Notes: a model not told the origin generated them from the sequence alone. Shown: positions 13,932 through 22,473, counted from the stretch's first letter. The stretch is 50,221 nt of DNA from Erysipelotrichaceae bacterium (GCA_013334325.1 JAAXXT010000016.1:1-50221); one strand, 5' to 3'. Program-made: numbers and translations.

Positions 13932-14282
13932 ATGTTATTTATGTTAGTGGTTAAGGCATCTAAGAATTCAGAAGGGGATAATCTTTCTAGACCTGATCTT
14001 GAAGAAGCGATGGATAAATATAATGATGATCTAGTAGAAGCTGGTATTAGGGTCATGGCGAAAGGTCTACACCCAAGTTCAAACGCTTATCGACTTAATT
14101 TTCCTGAACACAATGGGAAACCAGTAGTTACGGAAGGTCCTTTTTTAGATTCTAATGATCTGATTGCGGGCTTTATTTTAATCGATGTTGAATCAAAAGA
14201 AGAAGCACTTAAATGGGCTTTAAGAATGCCTGATCCTATGGGCTTTGGAGAAGGTCAAATCGACTTAAGACAAGTCTATTAG
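13932..14282 (+). CDS. YciI/DGPF-domain protein
   Basis: A 116-aa protein with MLFMLVVKASKNSEG at the start and VTEGPFLDSNDLIAGFILIDVESKEEALKWALRMP later, matching the YCII-related/DGPF family (dimeric ferredoxin-like fold). Such proteins have no established reaction and often sit near sigma factors or acetyltransferases. ATG 13932 was chosen because AAAGGAGGA ends 6-7 bases upstream; an earlier in-frame ATG (13890) lacks this. Confidence 0.75.
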   Translation: MLFMLVVKASKNSEGDNLSRPDLEEAMDKYNDDLVEAGIRVMAKGLHPSSNAYRLNFPEHNGKPVVTEGPFLDSNDLIAGFILIDVESKEEALKWALRMPDPMGFGEGQIDLRQVY

Positions 14283-14340
14283 TAAACGATAATGGACTTT
14301 TATTCGATATACTTATTTAAAAGTAATTTGAGGAGGACCT

Positions 14341-14556
14341 ATGACTTTACATCCCATCGATAACGAACTTTCAAGACTAAAGATCGGTCAACCTGCATCA
14401 AGAGCGTTAGCCTCTATTCAAGTCACTTGTCTAAGTGATCTTTTAAATTTGACTGAAAAGCAACTCTTGTCGCTTCATGGTTTTGGGCCAAGAACTTTAA
14501 TGATTTTAAAAGAAGCCCTACAAAAAGAAGGTTTGAGTTTAATGAAGAATGACTAA
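14341..14556 (+). CDS. Stand-alone RNA polymerase alpha-CTD-like helix-hairpin-helix protein
   Basis: A 71-aa protein that is almost entirely one helix-hairpin-helix domain: ASRALASIQVTCLSDLLNLT, then EKQLLSLHGFGPRTLMILKEAL. The pattern closely follows the C-terminal domain of the RNA polymerase alpha subunit, which binds UP-element DNA and activators, but there is no polymerase assembly domain. A strong GAGGAGG precedes ATG. The stop overlaps the next start by 8 bases (ATGACTAA), so it is co-translated with the following acetyltransferase. Possible roles are DNA binding or modulating transcription; both are inference. Confidence 0.75.
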   Translation: MTLHPIDNELSRLKIGQPASRALASIQVTCLSDLLNLTEKQLLSLHGFGPRTLMILKEALQKEGLSLMKND

Positions 14557-15100
14557 ATATCCTACAGTGTGTATAGAATCACTTACAGAACAAAATAGAC
14601 AATTGGCCAAAAATCATTTTTCTTTATGTATCCCTCTAGCTTTTGAACTTGAGGGGCTAGGTGATCTAAAGTCTGTAATCACTAACGAGATAACTTTTAA
14701 ACAACGCTTGATCGATGAAAGTCTTGAATCAAATGCCTCTACTAGTTTTCTTATAGCAAAGATCCAAAATGAAGTGGTAGGTGCGATCTCCATTGGTCCA
14801 TGTGGAAAAGAAATTATGGAGTGTACTCATCAAGAATGGGCAACACTAAAGGAAGTCGGAAGTTTATACGTTCATCCACAGTTTCAGAATCAGGGGATAG
14901 GATCACTTTTGATTCATGTAGCTGTGAAAAAGCTGGATGAGCAGGGGATCGATGAATTTTGTCTAGATAGTGGTTATCAACACGCTCAAAAGAAATGGCG
15001 CCGAAAATTTGGAGAACCCACAATGATCGTCAAAGACTATTGGGGCAAAGGTCTAGATCATAGGATATGGCGCATCAAATTAAAAGATATCCTTATGTAA
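14549..15100 (+). CDS. GNAT family N-acetyltransferase
   Basis: A 183-aa acetyltransferase. ATSFLIAKIQ-type early strands are followed by VGSLYVHPQFQNQGIGSLLI (motif A, Q-x-x-G-I-G acetyl-CoA loop) and FCLDSGYQHAQKKWRRKFGEP (motif B). The substrate is unknown. It overlaps the upstream helix-hairpin-helix gene by 8 bases and is followed directly by a small GNRA-loop hairpin that starts at its stop codon. Confidence 0.82.
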   Translation: MTKYPTVCIESLTEQNRQLAKNHFSLCIPLAFELEGLGDLKSVITNEITFKQRLIDESLESNASTSFLIAKIQNEVVGAISIGPCGKEIMECTHQEWATLKEVGSLYVHPQFQNQGIGSLLIHVAVKKLDEQGIDEFCLDSGYQHAQKKWRRKFGEPTMIVKDYWGKGLDHRIWRIKLKDILM

Positions 15101-15117
15101 CACCGAAAGGTGTTTTT
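15099..15117 (+). terminator. Small GNRA hairpin terminator
   Basis: AACACC (15099-15104), loop GAAA, GGTGTT (15109-15114), then T-rich TTTATTT. The stem is short but the tetraloop is stable, and it begins in the stop codon of the acetyltransferase. Confidence 0.6.
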
Positions 15118-15129
15118 ATTTCATTGTTC

Positions 15130-15158
15130 TTGACTAAGCAAAATGTGAGTTCTATAAT
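15130..15158 (+). promoter_or_regulatory. Promoter of the metal-resistance operon
   Basis: TTGACT (15130-15135), a 17-base spacer and TATAAT (15153-15158): a near-consensus housekeeping promoter, unlike the extended -10 style of most promoters in this window. The start point, about 15165, falls at the edge of the operator palindrome. Confidence 0.88.
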
Positions 15159-15163
15159 ATGAA

Positions 15164-15185
15164 CATATGAACAAGTGTTCATATG
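15164..15185 (+). promoter_or_regulatory. ArsR/SmtB-type operator palindrome
   Basis: CATATGAACA and TGTTCATATG are perfect 10-base inverted arms separated by AG. Extending to 12-2-12 costs one mismatch. The TGAACA core and 12-2-12 spacing agree with known SmtB/CzrA/CadC operators. It covers the predicted transcription start, so a bound repressor would block polymerase; zinc, cadmium or lead should release it. Confidence 0.88.
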
Positions 15186-15201
15186 ATAAGGAACTCAAAC
15201 T

Positions 15202-15567
15202 ATGACCCAACAAACAGAAATCCTAAAATGTGATTGTAATGTTATCCATCAAGAAGTGGTTGATTTAGTAAGAACGACCATGCCTTCTCAAGATAAACTT
15301 CAAGAACTATCTCAATTGTTCAAGGTGTTTGGAGATCCAACTCGCTTAAAAATATTATCTGCCTTATTTAAATCTGAGATGTGTGTTTGCGATATGGCTA
15401 CACTTTTCAATATGACCCAATCTTCGATCTCTCATCAACTCAGTGTGCTTAAACAAGCTCGTTTGGTCAATTATCATAGAGAAGGTAAAGTCGTTTACTA
15501 TGGCCTAGATGATCAACACATTCAACAGATATTTGATCAAGGTTATCTTCATATTCAAGAAAGATAA
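15202..15567 (+). CDS. cadC: CadC/SmtB-type metal-sensing repressor (ArsR family)
   Basis: A 121-aa winged-helix repressor. It carries both known metal sites of the family: the alpha3N site (KCDC, C10 and C12, plus EMCVCD, C61 and C63; binds Cd/Pb/Bi) and the alpha5 site D-x-H-x10-H-x2-E (D104, H106, H117, E120; binds Zn). The recognition helix is MTQSSISHQLSVLKQ. AAGGA precedes ATG. It sits just after its presumed operator and is followed 10 bases later by the metal ATPase, so autoregulation of a two-gene efflux operon is the natural reading. Which metal matters in vivo cannot be told. Confidence 0.92.
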   Translation: MTQQTEILKCDCNVIHQEVVDLVRTTMPSQDKLQELSQLFKVFGDPTRLKILSALFKSEMCVCDMATLFNMTQSSISHQLSVLKQARLVNYHREGKVVYYGLDDQHIQQIFDQGYLHIQER

Positions 15568-15577
15568 GGATAAAATT

Positions 15578-17668
15578 ATGTCTAAAAATACCAAGACCAT
15601 CTTTCTAGATGGGCTAGATTGTGCCAATTGTGCACTAAAAATAGAGAATGCGGTTAAAGATATCGATGGGATCACCCATGCTAGCTTAGATTTTACGACT
15701 CAGAAATTGAAATTTGAGTTTAGTGATGAATCCATGAGTGACGCGTTGATTAAGCAAGTCTCTGAACTTACTTTAAAGATTGAACCAGATGTTCGTTTTC
15801 TCGTGGAGGATGAGCCTCAACAGAAACCGCAATTGCTTAAGAAAAATATTGGTTTAATACTAGGCGCAATATTGTTTGGATTGGCGTTGATCATAAACTC
15901 TGATTTAAACTGGATCCTATATGGATTGAGTTACATTTTTGTAGGATCTACAGTTGTTTTAAGAGCGATTAAAAATGCTTTAAAAGGAAACTTTTTCGAT
16001 GAAAATTTCTTGATGAGCATCGCTACGATCGGTGCTTTTGCGATAGGACAAACAGCCGAAGGTGTAGCAGTCATGTTGTTTTATCAAGTAGGTGAGTTCT
16101 TTCAAAGCCAAGCTCTGGATCATTCTCGTAAATCAATTGCTCGTTTAATGGATATTCGTCCAGATTATGCCAACATCGAAAGTTCTGATGGTCTAATCAA
16201 GGTATCTCCATTAAGCGTCAGAATCAACGATATCATTACGATCAAGCCTGGAGAGAAAGTGCCTTTGGATGGCATCGTCATCGAAGGGAAGTCATTTTTA
16301 GATACATCTTCGATTACTGGTGAATCTCTCCCAAAAGAAATCTCCATCGATCAAGAGATATACTCTGGGACCATCAATAAGACAGGTCTTCTTAAGGTGA
16401 AAGTAACTAAATTATTTGGAGATTCAACGGTGTCTAAGATCTTGGATCTGGTTGAAAATGCGAGCTCGAAGAAAGCACCTACTGAACAGTTCATTACTCG
16501 TTTCGCACGTGTATATACACCTATTGTCGTAATTATTGCTTTGGGTCTTGCGCTAATACCTCCTTTGTTTATCCCAGGAATGCCTTTTGAGGATTGGATC
16601 TATCGAGCTCTGGTTTTCTTAGTCGTATCTTGCCCATGTGCTTTGGTCATCTCTATTCCATTAGGATACTTTGGTGGAATTGGAGCTGCGTCTAAACACG
16701 GAATCTTGATGAAGGGCAGTAATTATCTAGAAGCTTTAAAAGATGTCGATACTGTGGTCTTTGATAAAACGGGGACCTTGACTCAAGGCCATTTCTCGCT
16801 TACGCAAATCATATGTGCTCCTGGATTTAGTGAGAGAGAAGTTTTAGAAGCTGCAGCTTACGCTGAAAGCCATTCAAATCATCCTTTAGCGGCTTCAGTG
16901 CTTAAAGCGTATGGGGATATCGATGAAAAACTGATCTTATCGGTAGAAGAACTGGCTGGATTAGGCATCAGTGTAAAAACGAAAACGAAGTCGATCATCG
17001 CGGGTAATGAAAAGCTTATGAATCAATTCGGTTTTGATGTTTTTGCGAAGGATGAGATGAAAACATCGATCCATATCGCCATCAACGGGAAATACGCAGG
17101 TGTCTTATTGGTAGAAGATGAACTAAAAAACGATGCTAAAAAAACGATACATAAGCTCTTTGCTTTGGGTGTAAAAAGAATCGTAATGTTGACAGGAGAT
17201 AGTGAACAGATCGGAAAGAAGATCGCATTAGATTTAGGCATTACTGAAGTTTATACGGAATTATTACCCTCTGATAAAGTCGATCAAGTCAATCGTCTAC
17301 AAAATGAAATCATCTCTAAAGGAAAACTTGTTTTTGTGGGAGATGGGATCAATGATGCGCCAGTGTTGATGACTGCAGATATAGGGATCGCTATGGGTGC
17401 TTTAGGATCAGATGCTGCGATTGAAGCAGCTGATATAGTACTAATGACCGATGAACCATCTAAAATAAGCACAGCGATCCAATTGTCTCGTTTTACTCAA
17501 CGAATCGTTCTTCAAAATATCTTCTTTGCTTTTGCGGTAAAAGGTCTTGTCTTAGGTTTAGGTGCATTTGGTTTGGCGAGTATGTGGGAAGCAGTTTTCG
17601 CTGATGTAGGAGTTGCCTTATTGGCTGTATTCAATGCACTTAGGATCTTGAATAGAAAAATAGATTAG
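15578..17668 (+). CDS. cadA: Zn/Cd/Pb-exporting P1B-type ATPase
   Basis: A 696-aa membrane pump. One N-terminal heavy-metal-associated domain with GLDCANC (C15, C18) precedes six to eight membrane helices. The transport-site motif is CPCAL (VSCPCALVIS), the actuator has TGES, the phosphorylation site is DKTGT, the nucleotide-domain HP is in SNHPLA and the hinge is GDGINDAP. CPC with this set fits the P1B-2 (Zn/Cd/Pb) class more than the copper class. ATG 15578 has AAGGA 8 bases upstream; a longer reading frame would begin inside cadC. Strong terminator after it. Confidence 0.93.
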   Translation: MSKNTKTIFLDGLDCANCALKIENAVKDIDGITHASLDFTTQKLKFEFSDESMSDALIKQVSELTLKIEPDVRFLVEDEPQQKPQLLKKNIGLILGAILFGLALIINSDLNWILYGLSYIFVGSTVVLRAIKNALKGNFFDENFLMSIATIGAFAIGQTAEGVAVMLFYQVGEFFQSQALDHSRKSIARLMDIRPDYANIESSDGLIKVSPLSVRINDIITIKPGEKVPLDGIVIEGKSFLDTSSITGESLPKEISIDQEIYSGTINKTGLLKVKVTKLFGDSTVSKILDLVENASSKKAPTEQFITRFARVYTPIVVIIALGLALIPPLFIPGMPFEDWIYRALVFLVVSCPCALVISIPLGYFGGIGAASKHGILMKGSNYLEALKDVDTVVFDKTGTLTQGHFSLTQIICAPGFSEREVLEAAAYAESHSNHPLAASVLKAYGDIDEKLILSVEELAGLGISVKTKTKSIIAGNEKLMNQFGFDVFAKDEMKTSIHIAINGKYAGVLLVEDELKNDAKKTIHKLFALGVKRIVMLTGDSEQIGKKIALDLGITEVYTELLPSDKVDQVNRLQNEIISKGKLVFVGDGINDAPVLMTADIGIAMGALGSDAAIEAADIVLMTDEPSKISTAIQLSRFTQRIVLQNIFFAFAVKGLVLGLGAFGLASMWEAVFADVGVALLAVFNALRILNRKID

Positions 17669-17675
17669 ATATTAG

Positions 17676-17699
17676 GCCACTTGAAATCAAGTGGCTTTT
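17676..17699 (+). terminator. Terminator of the cadCA operon
   Basis: GCCACTTGA (17676-17684) pairs with TCAAGTGGC (17687-17695), followed by TTTTG and TTT. Confidence 0.88.
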
Positions 17700-17710
17700 G
17701 TTTACTAAAT

Positions 17711-17719
17711 TGCTATAAT
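17711..17719 (+). promoter_or_regulatory. Extended -10 promoter of the deacetylase gene
   Basis: TGC-TATAAT, 25 bases before ATG 17745; the leader contains AGAGGT as ribosome-binding site. No clear -35. Confidence 0.6.
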
Positions 17720-17744
17720 TAAGAGGATACAGAAGAGGTAATCT

Positions 17745-18416
17745 ATGGCATCAAAATATATAGCGTTGAGCTTTGATGATGGGACACCCAATGATGAAAG
17801 ATTGGTGCCTTTACTCAATAAATACGGAATCAAAGCGACTTTTCATCTTAATGCAGGACTGATCCCTATGGATGATGAAGTAAGCGAATGGAATCGTTTA
17901 CCGTTATCACGTCTAGAACATCTTTATGTTGGTCATGAAGTAGCAGCCCATAGCTATTCTCATCCAGATCTAAGAGATCTTATCGAAGAAGAGATCCTAG
18001 ATGAATTGATCATGGATTTTAAAATACTGGATGTCTGTTTCAAACAAAAAACTTTAGGTTTTGCCTATCCTTTTGGGACTTTTGATGAACGTGTGATACA
18101 ACAACTCCATCTTAGTCCAGCACTTTACGCCAGAACGATAAGAGATACCCACCAATTCAATAAACCTCAAGATCTTTATCTGCTTGATCCAACGTGTCAT
18201 ATGAGTACTCCTGACTTGTTTGAGTTGACTCAAAAATTCATCGATGAGAAAAGCAATGAGCCTCTTTTCTTCTTGATCTGGGGACATTCTTATGAACTTA
18301 ATACTGTTCAAGATTGGGAACGATTTGAGTCCTTTCTAAAAATAATTTCTGAAGAAGAAAGCATCGTTTCAGGAAGCATACTAGAGTGTCTACGTTTGAT
18401 GAACTTGTGTTCATAA
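17745..18416 (+). CDS. Polysaccharide deacetylase family (NodB-fold) protein
   Basis: A 223-aa NodB-homology enzyme. IALSFDDGTPNDE supplies the catalytic Asp and metal Asp, and HEVAAHSYSHPD the metal-binding His pair. FAYPFGTFDER and LIWGHSYEL match later motifs of the family. There is no signal peptide or membrane segment, so it should act in the cytoplasm, unlike peptidoglycan deacetylases; small N-acyl substrates are possible. Monocistronic by its own promoter. Confidence 0.85.
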   Translation: MASKYIALSFDDGTPNDERLVPLLNKYGIKATFHLNAGLIPMDDEVSEWNRLPLSRLEHLYVGHEVAAHSYSHPDLRDLIEEEILDELIMDFKILDVCFKQKTLGFAYPFGTFDERVIQQLHLSPALYARTIRDTHQFNKPQDLYLLDPTCHMSTPDLFELTQKFIDEKSNEPLFFLIWGHSYELNTVQDWERFESFLKIISEEESIVSGSILECLRLMNLCS

Positions 18417-18451
18417 TAGAAAGCATGAACATAGGGTCAAAAAAAGGCTCA

Positions 18452-18460
18452 TGATATAAT
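18452..18460 (+). promoter_or_regulatory. Extended -10 promoter of the DUF1801-ykvA pair
   Basis: TGA-TATAAT ends 28 bases before ATG 18489; AAAGGAAA serves as ribosome-binding site. No good -35 is visible. Confidence 0.6.
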
Positions 18461-18488
18461 TGTGGAATGTTATTGAAAGGAAATCCTT

Positions 18489-18881
18489 ATGAACCAAACA
18501 AATCAGATTCCAGTAAATATTGATGAATATATCCATCAATTTCCTGAACATCTTCAAGAAAGAATGAAGATCATACGTCGTCTTATCAACGAAACAGCGC
18601 CTGAATCCAACGAAAGAATGGCTTATGGGATGCCTACCTTTTACCTCTATGGCAATCTCATCCATTTCGCATGTTTTACCAATCATATAGGAATTTTTCC
18701 AGGTTCTAGTGGTGTTGAACACTTTCTTCCTGAACTAACACAATATAAGACCTCAAAAGGAACGATACAGATTCCTCATACATTGGACTTACCTTTAAAT
18801 TTGATTAAACGCATCGTAGAATTTAGGATCGAAGAGAATGTATTGGAAGGGAAGCTTAAGAAGAAAAATAAAAATGTTTGA
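18489..18881 (+). CDS. DUF1801 (YdhG-like) protein
   Basis: A 130-aa small protein of the DUF1801 family: INETAPESNERMAYGMPTFYLYGNLIHFACFTNHIGIFPG is the diagnostic core. Family members form a frataxin-like fold and some are described as iron chaperones; function here is unproven. A second, longer member lies at 23228-23677. The stop overlaps the ykvA-type start by 8 bases (ATGTTTGA). Confidence 0.82.
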   Translation: MNQTNQIPVNIDEYIHQFPEHLQERMKIIRRLINETAPESNERMAYGMPTFYLYGNLIHFACFTNHIGIFPGSSGVEHFLPELTQYKTSKGTIQIPHTLDLPLNLIKRIVEFRIEENVLEGKLKKKNKNV

Positions 18882-19245
18882 TTTAAAGAAGCGCTTAAAT
18901 GAAATCAAACTGATGATACCTACTTTGTATTTTGCGATGAAACACAAAGATACACCTATACTGCCGAAAATCTTGGCAGCTTTTACGGTTGCTTATGCCT
19001 TATCCCCGATTGATCTGATTCCAGATTTCATACCTTTTATAGGATACTTAGATGATGCCTTGATCTTACCAGTACTAGCGACCTTGACCATAAAATTTAT
19101 CCCTAAACCAGTCATGGAAGAATGCAAGATCCTGGCTCAAAACGTATGGGACTCGGAAAACAAAAACAAGTGGATTTATGCCTTACCTATCCTATTCATT
19201 TATATTCTTGTGATACTTTGGATAATTTCTCTCATATTTTCATAA
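18874..19245 (+). CDS. YkvA-like DUF1232 membrane protein
   Basis: A 123-aa protein with the DUF1232 signature LSPIDLIPDFIPFIGYLDDALILP (two short hydrophobic helices with conserved Pro/Asp) and a C-terminal membrane helix (about 100-122). Function unknown; probably bound to the inner membrane. I chose ATG 18874 because it overlaps the upstream stop by 8 bases and begins just before the conserved domain. Confidence 0.82.
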   Translation: MFDLKKRLNEIKLMIPTLYFAMKHKDTPILPKILAAFTVAYALSPIDLIPDFIPFIGYLDDALILPVLATLTIKFIPKPVMEECKILAQNVWDSENKNKWIYALPILFIYILVILWIISLIFS

Positions 19246-19303
19246 CCATTACATTTATTTACAGTAAAACTTTAAATTTCTTTCAAAATCGTTTGTTAAA
19301 ATA

Positions 19304-19332
19304 TTGACATATCACTTGTCCACCTTTATAGT
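19304..19332 (+). promoter_or_regulatory. Promoter of serC-serA
   Basis: Perfect TTGACA (19304-19309), 17-base spacer, TATAGT (19327-19332), with a very AT-rich stretch upstream. The start near 19339 gives a 35-base leader with a GGC...GCC mini-stem and a GAGGA ribosome-binding site. No T-box or long riboswitch fits in so short a leader. Confidence 0.85.
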
Positions 19333-19373
19333 TGAGTTATATTTTCAGGCCAACGCGCCAGTGAGGACAAAAT

Positions 19374-20456
19374 ATGGAAAGAGTGTACAACTTCTCGGCA
19401 GGTCCTTCGATCTTGCCAACCCCCGTATTGCTGAAGATCCAGGCAGAACTTTTGGATTACCAGGGATCTGGGCAATCCGTTATGGAGATGAGTCACCGAT
19501 CCGAAGACTTCATCAAAATCGCGGATACAGCAGAAGTCGATCTTAGAGAGTTATTGGCTATCCCAGCTAACTATAAGGTCTTGTTTTTACAAGGTGGGGC
19601 ATCGCTTCAGTTTACGATGATCCCTATGAATTTGATGTCTAAACATAAGAAAGCTGATTTTATCAATACTGGAGAATGGTCTAAGAAAGCTGCTTTGGAA
19701 GCAAAACGTTATGGAGAAGTAAGAATCGTAGCGTCTTCTGAAGATAAGAATTTTAACTATATCCCTAACTTTAGTGCCAGTGATTTTTCAAGTGATGCAG
19801 ACTATATCCACTATGTTTCCAATAACACCATTTTCGGAACCCGTTTGGTTAAGTTTCCTGAAGTCAAAGATAAGGTTTTGGTCTGTGATATGAGTTCTGA
19901 TATTCTATCAAAGCCTATCGATGTGTCTAAATTTGGTCTTATTTTCGCAGGTGCTCAAAAGAATATGGGTATCGCTGGATTAACTGTGGTAATCATTCGT
20001 GATGATCTATTGGGACTAGTCCCTAATCTTCCCCCAATGTTGGATTTTAAAGTCCAAGCTGATAATGCCTCTATGTATAATACGCCTTCTTGTTTCAGTA
20101 TCTATGTGGCTGGTTTAGTATTTAAATGGCTCAAAGAACTTGGTGGATTAAAAGAGATCGAAAAGATCAATGAAGCCAAAGCTAAGCTTCTTTATGATTA
20201 TCTTGATCAAAGCTCTTTCTTCGCTCCTACGATCTCAAATCCAAAAGACAGATCCATTATGAACCTCTGCTTCTTATCTGCCTCTAAAGAAAGCGATGCG
20301 GCCTTCGTTAAATATGCGACCCAAAAAGGTCTTGTGAACTTAAAAGGTCATCGTTCAGTTGGTGGTATGAGAGCTTCTTTGTATAATGGGATGCCACTAG
20401 AAGGTGTCATTGAATTGATTCGCGTCATGAGCGAATTTGAAGGACTACAGGCTTAA
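19374..20456 (+). CDS. serC: Phosphoserine aminotransferase
   Basis: A 360-aa PLP enzyme: 3-phosphohydroxypyruvate plus glutamate gives phosphoserine. VYNFSAGPSILP is the family opening, LFLQGGASLQFTMIPMNL and SSDILSKPIDVSKFGLIFAGAQKNMG carry cofactor contacts with the PLP lysine in AQK, and GHRSVGGMRASLYN binds phosphate. GAGGA lies 8 bases before ATG. It is followed by serA after two bases, so the pair makes phosphoserine from 3-phosphoglycerate; no serB is seen here. Confidence 0.96.
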   Translation: MERVYNFSAGPSILPTPVLLKIQAELLDYQGSGQSVMEMSHRSEDFIKIADTAEVDLRELLAIPANYKVLFLQGGASLQFTMIPMNLMSKHKKADFINTGEWSKKAALEAKRYGEVRIVASSEDKNFNYIPNFSASDFSSDADYIHYVSNNTIFGTRLVKFPEVKDKVLVCDMSSDILSKPIDVSKFGLIFAGAQKNMGIAGLTVVIIRDDLLGLVPNLPPMLDFKVQADNASMYNTPSCFSIYVAGLVFKWLKELGGLKEIEKINEAKAKLLYDYLDQSSFFAPTISNPKDRSIMNLCFLSASKESDAAFVKYATQKGLVNLKGHRSVGGMRASLYNGMPLEGVIELIRVMSEFEGLQA

Positions 20457-20458
20457 TT

Positions 20459-21634
20459 ATGTTTAAAATAAAAACACTGAATGATATTGCCCCAGAAGGT
20501 CTAGAACTCTTAAACGCTAACTATGCGATAAGCACATCTGAAGATCCTGATGGGATCTTGGTTAGAAGTGCCAATCTATTAGAGCTTCCTTTTGAACCAA
20601 GTTTAAAAGCCATTGCGAGAGCTGGTGTAGGGGTAAATAATATCCCTATAGAACGCGCAGCTCAAGCAGGTATCGTAGTCTTCAATACTCCAGGTGCTAA
20701 CGCCAATGCGGTCAAAGAGATCGTCTTAGCGGCTTTACTCATCTCATCTCGTGAAATCCCATCCTCTATTGAATGGACTAAAACCTTACTCGATAAAGGT
20801 AAAGATATTCCTAAGTTGGTAGAGGCAGGTAAATCTAATTTTACAGGACCTGAGCTTAAAGGAAAGACCTTAGGTGTCATTGGTTTAGGTGCAGTAGGGG
20901 TCTTGGTCGCCAATGCGGCCAATAGTTTAGGGATGACTGTTCTAGGCTATGATCCTTATATCTCCGTCGATAGTGCGTGGGGTTTATCTAGAAGTGTTAA
21001 GAGGTCATTATCTTATGATGAGATCTTTGCAGCCTCTGATTATTTGACCCTACATGTGCCTTTCGTCGATGAAACAAAAAATCTCATTAACGAGAAAACG
21101 ATCGCAAAAATGAAGACAGGAGTCCGTATACTTAATTTCGCAAGAGGCGAATTGATCAATGATAGCGCCATAAGCGAAGCTCTTGATCAAGGTAAAGTCG
21201 CTAAATATGTCACAGACTTTCCTAATGAAGATGTCTTAAAGATGAAAAATACGATTGCGATCCCGCACTTAGGTGCATCAACCCCTGAGTCAGAAGTCAA
21301 TTGTGCTATGATGGCAGTAAGAGAGATCAGCGATTATCTAGATAACGGAAACATAAAAAACTCTGTTAATTATCCAGATTGCGATATGGGACTATGTCAC
21401 AGTGATGCGCGTATCGCCTTCAATCATCAAAATATTCCTGGCATGGTTTCTGCGATCACCACGGTCTTAGGTGAACATAAACTCAACATAGCCTCTATGC
21501 AGAATATGTCAAAGAAGACTTGGGCTTATACCTTGGTCGATGTGGATGGTTTGATCTCCGATGAGATTGTTGAAAACTTAAATAAGATCACAGGTGTCGT
21601 CAAAGTACGTGTCTTAAAGGGTTTTGTTAATTAG
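20459..21634 (+). CDS. serA: D-3-phosphoglycerate dehydrogenase
   Basis: A 391-aa NAD-dependent enzyme for the first step of serine synthesis. The Rossmann motif is GVIGLGAVGVLVANAANSLG, catalytic Arg/Glu/His lie in ARAGVGVNNI, FPNEDV and HLGASTPESE, and NFARGELIND is typical. A C-terminal ACT domain (about 322-391, MVSAITTVLGEHKLNIASM) suggests control by serine. The gene starts 2 bases after serC stops, so it is co-translated from the serC promoter. Confidence 0.95.
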   Translation: MFKIKTLNDIAPEGLELLNANYAISTSEDPDGILVRSANLLELPFEPSLKAIARAGVGVNNIPIERAAQAGIVVFNTPGANANAVKEIVLAALLISSREIPSSIEWTKTLLDKGKDIPKLVEAGKSNFTGPELKGKTLGVIGLGAVGVLVANAANSLGMTVLGYDPYISVDSAWGLSRSVKRSLSYDEIFAASDYLTLHVPFVDETKNLINEKTIAKMKTGVRILNFARGELINDSAISEALDQGKVAKYVTDFPNEDVLKMKNTIAIPHLGASTPESEVNCAMMAVREISDYLDNGNIKNSVNYPDCDMGLCHSDARIAFNHQNIPGMVSAITTVLGEHKLNIASMQNMSKKTWAYTLVDVDGLISDEIVENLNKITGVVKVRVLKGFVN

Positions 21635-21657
21635 TTTACCTCAACTTAGAAAGGTCG

Positions 21658-22473
21658 ATGAATATGATTTATACATGGTTTTTAAGTCTTAATCCAGTTT
21701 GGCAAGCCTTGATTGGAACTACCTTTACATGGGGGGTTACAGCCTTAGGTGCGGCGATGGTTTTCTTCTTTAAAGAAATAAAAAGAACTGTTTTGAATGC
21801 GATGCTTGGTTTTGCTGCAGGAGTCATGATTGCGGCTTCGTTTTGGTCTTTGTTAGCCCCAGCCATTGAGATGGCAGAAGCTGAAGGTATTCCAGGATGG
21901 TTGCCAGCAACCATAGGTTTTCTTTCTGGTGGAGGCTTTTTATGGGCTGTAGATAAACTTCTGCCTCATCTACATATGTTCAATAAAGAATCAGAAGGTC
22001 CAAAAACATCCTTGTCTCGATCTATTTTACTTGTTTTAGCGATTACTTTACACAATATACCTGAAGGTTTAGCGGTTGGGGTTGCTTTTGGGGCTGCTGC
22101 TTCTGGTTATGCAGGATCCACTGTATTAGGCGCGATTGCGGTAGCCATTGGGATCGGAATTCAGAATTTTCCTGAAGGTGCGGCTGTCAGTGTCCCGCTT
22201 CGTCGAGAGGGCTTATCCCGATGGAAATCCTTTGTATATGGTCAAGCCTCAGGTTTAGTGGAACCCATTGCTGGGGTCCTAGGTGCATTACTGGTCATCA
22301 GTATGAAGCCTATATTGCCTTATGCTTTGGCTTTTGCGGCAGGGGCGATGATTTATGTCGTTGTTGAAGAATTGATCCCTGAAGCTCAAAATGATGAAAA
22401 GACCGATGTGGCAACCATCGGGGTTATGTTGGGTTTTGCCATTATGATGTTTCTAGATGTGGCTTTAGGTTAA
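21658..22473 (+). CDS. zupT: ZIP family divalent-metal transporter
   Basis: A 271-aa, eight-helix metal importer of the GufA/ZupT branch. The metal path motifs are HNIPEGLAVGVAFG and QNFPEGAAVSVPL; LVEPIAGVLGALL follows. Likely cargo is zinc, or iron/manganese. Two starts are possible (ATG 21658 or 21664); AAAGGT suits either. The gene ends in a 4-base convergent overlap with the DUF5131 gene, and its terminator lies inside that gene. Confidence 0.9.
   Translation: MNMIYTWFLSLNPVWQALIGTTFTWGVTALGAAMVFFFKEIKRTVLNAMLGFAAGVMIAASFWSLLAPAIEMAEAEGIPGWLPATIGFLSGGGFLWAVDKLLPHLHMFNKESEGPKTSLSRSILLVLAITLHNIPEGLAVGVAFGAAASGYAGSTVLGAIAVAIGIGIQNFPEGAAVSVPLRREGLSRWKSFVYGQASGLVEPIAGVLGALLVISMKPILPYALAFAAGAMIYVVVEELIPEAQNDEKTDVATIGVMLGFAIMMFLDVALG

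Noticed and set aside
19333-19373. T-box or serine-responsive riboswitch before serC
   Set aside because: The leader is only about 35 bases, far too short; only a GGC/GCC mini-stem is seen.
19304-19546. 80-codon frame overlapping the serC start
   Set aside because: It spans the serC promoter and leader and is out of frame with the clear SerC protein.
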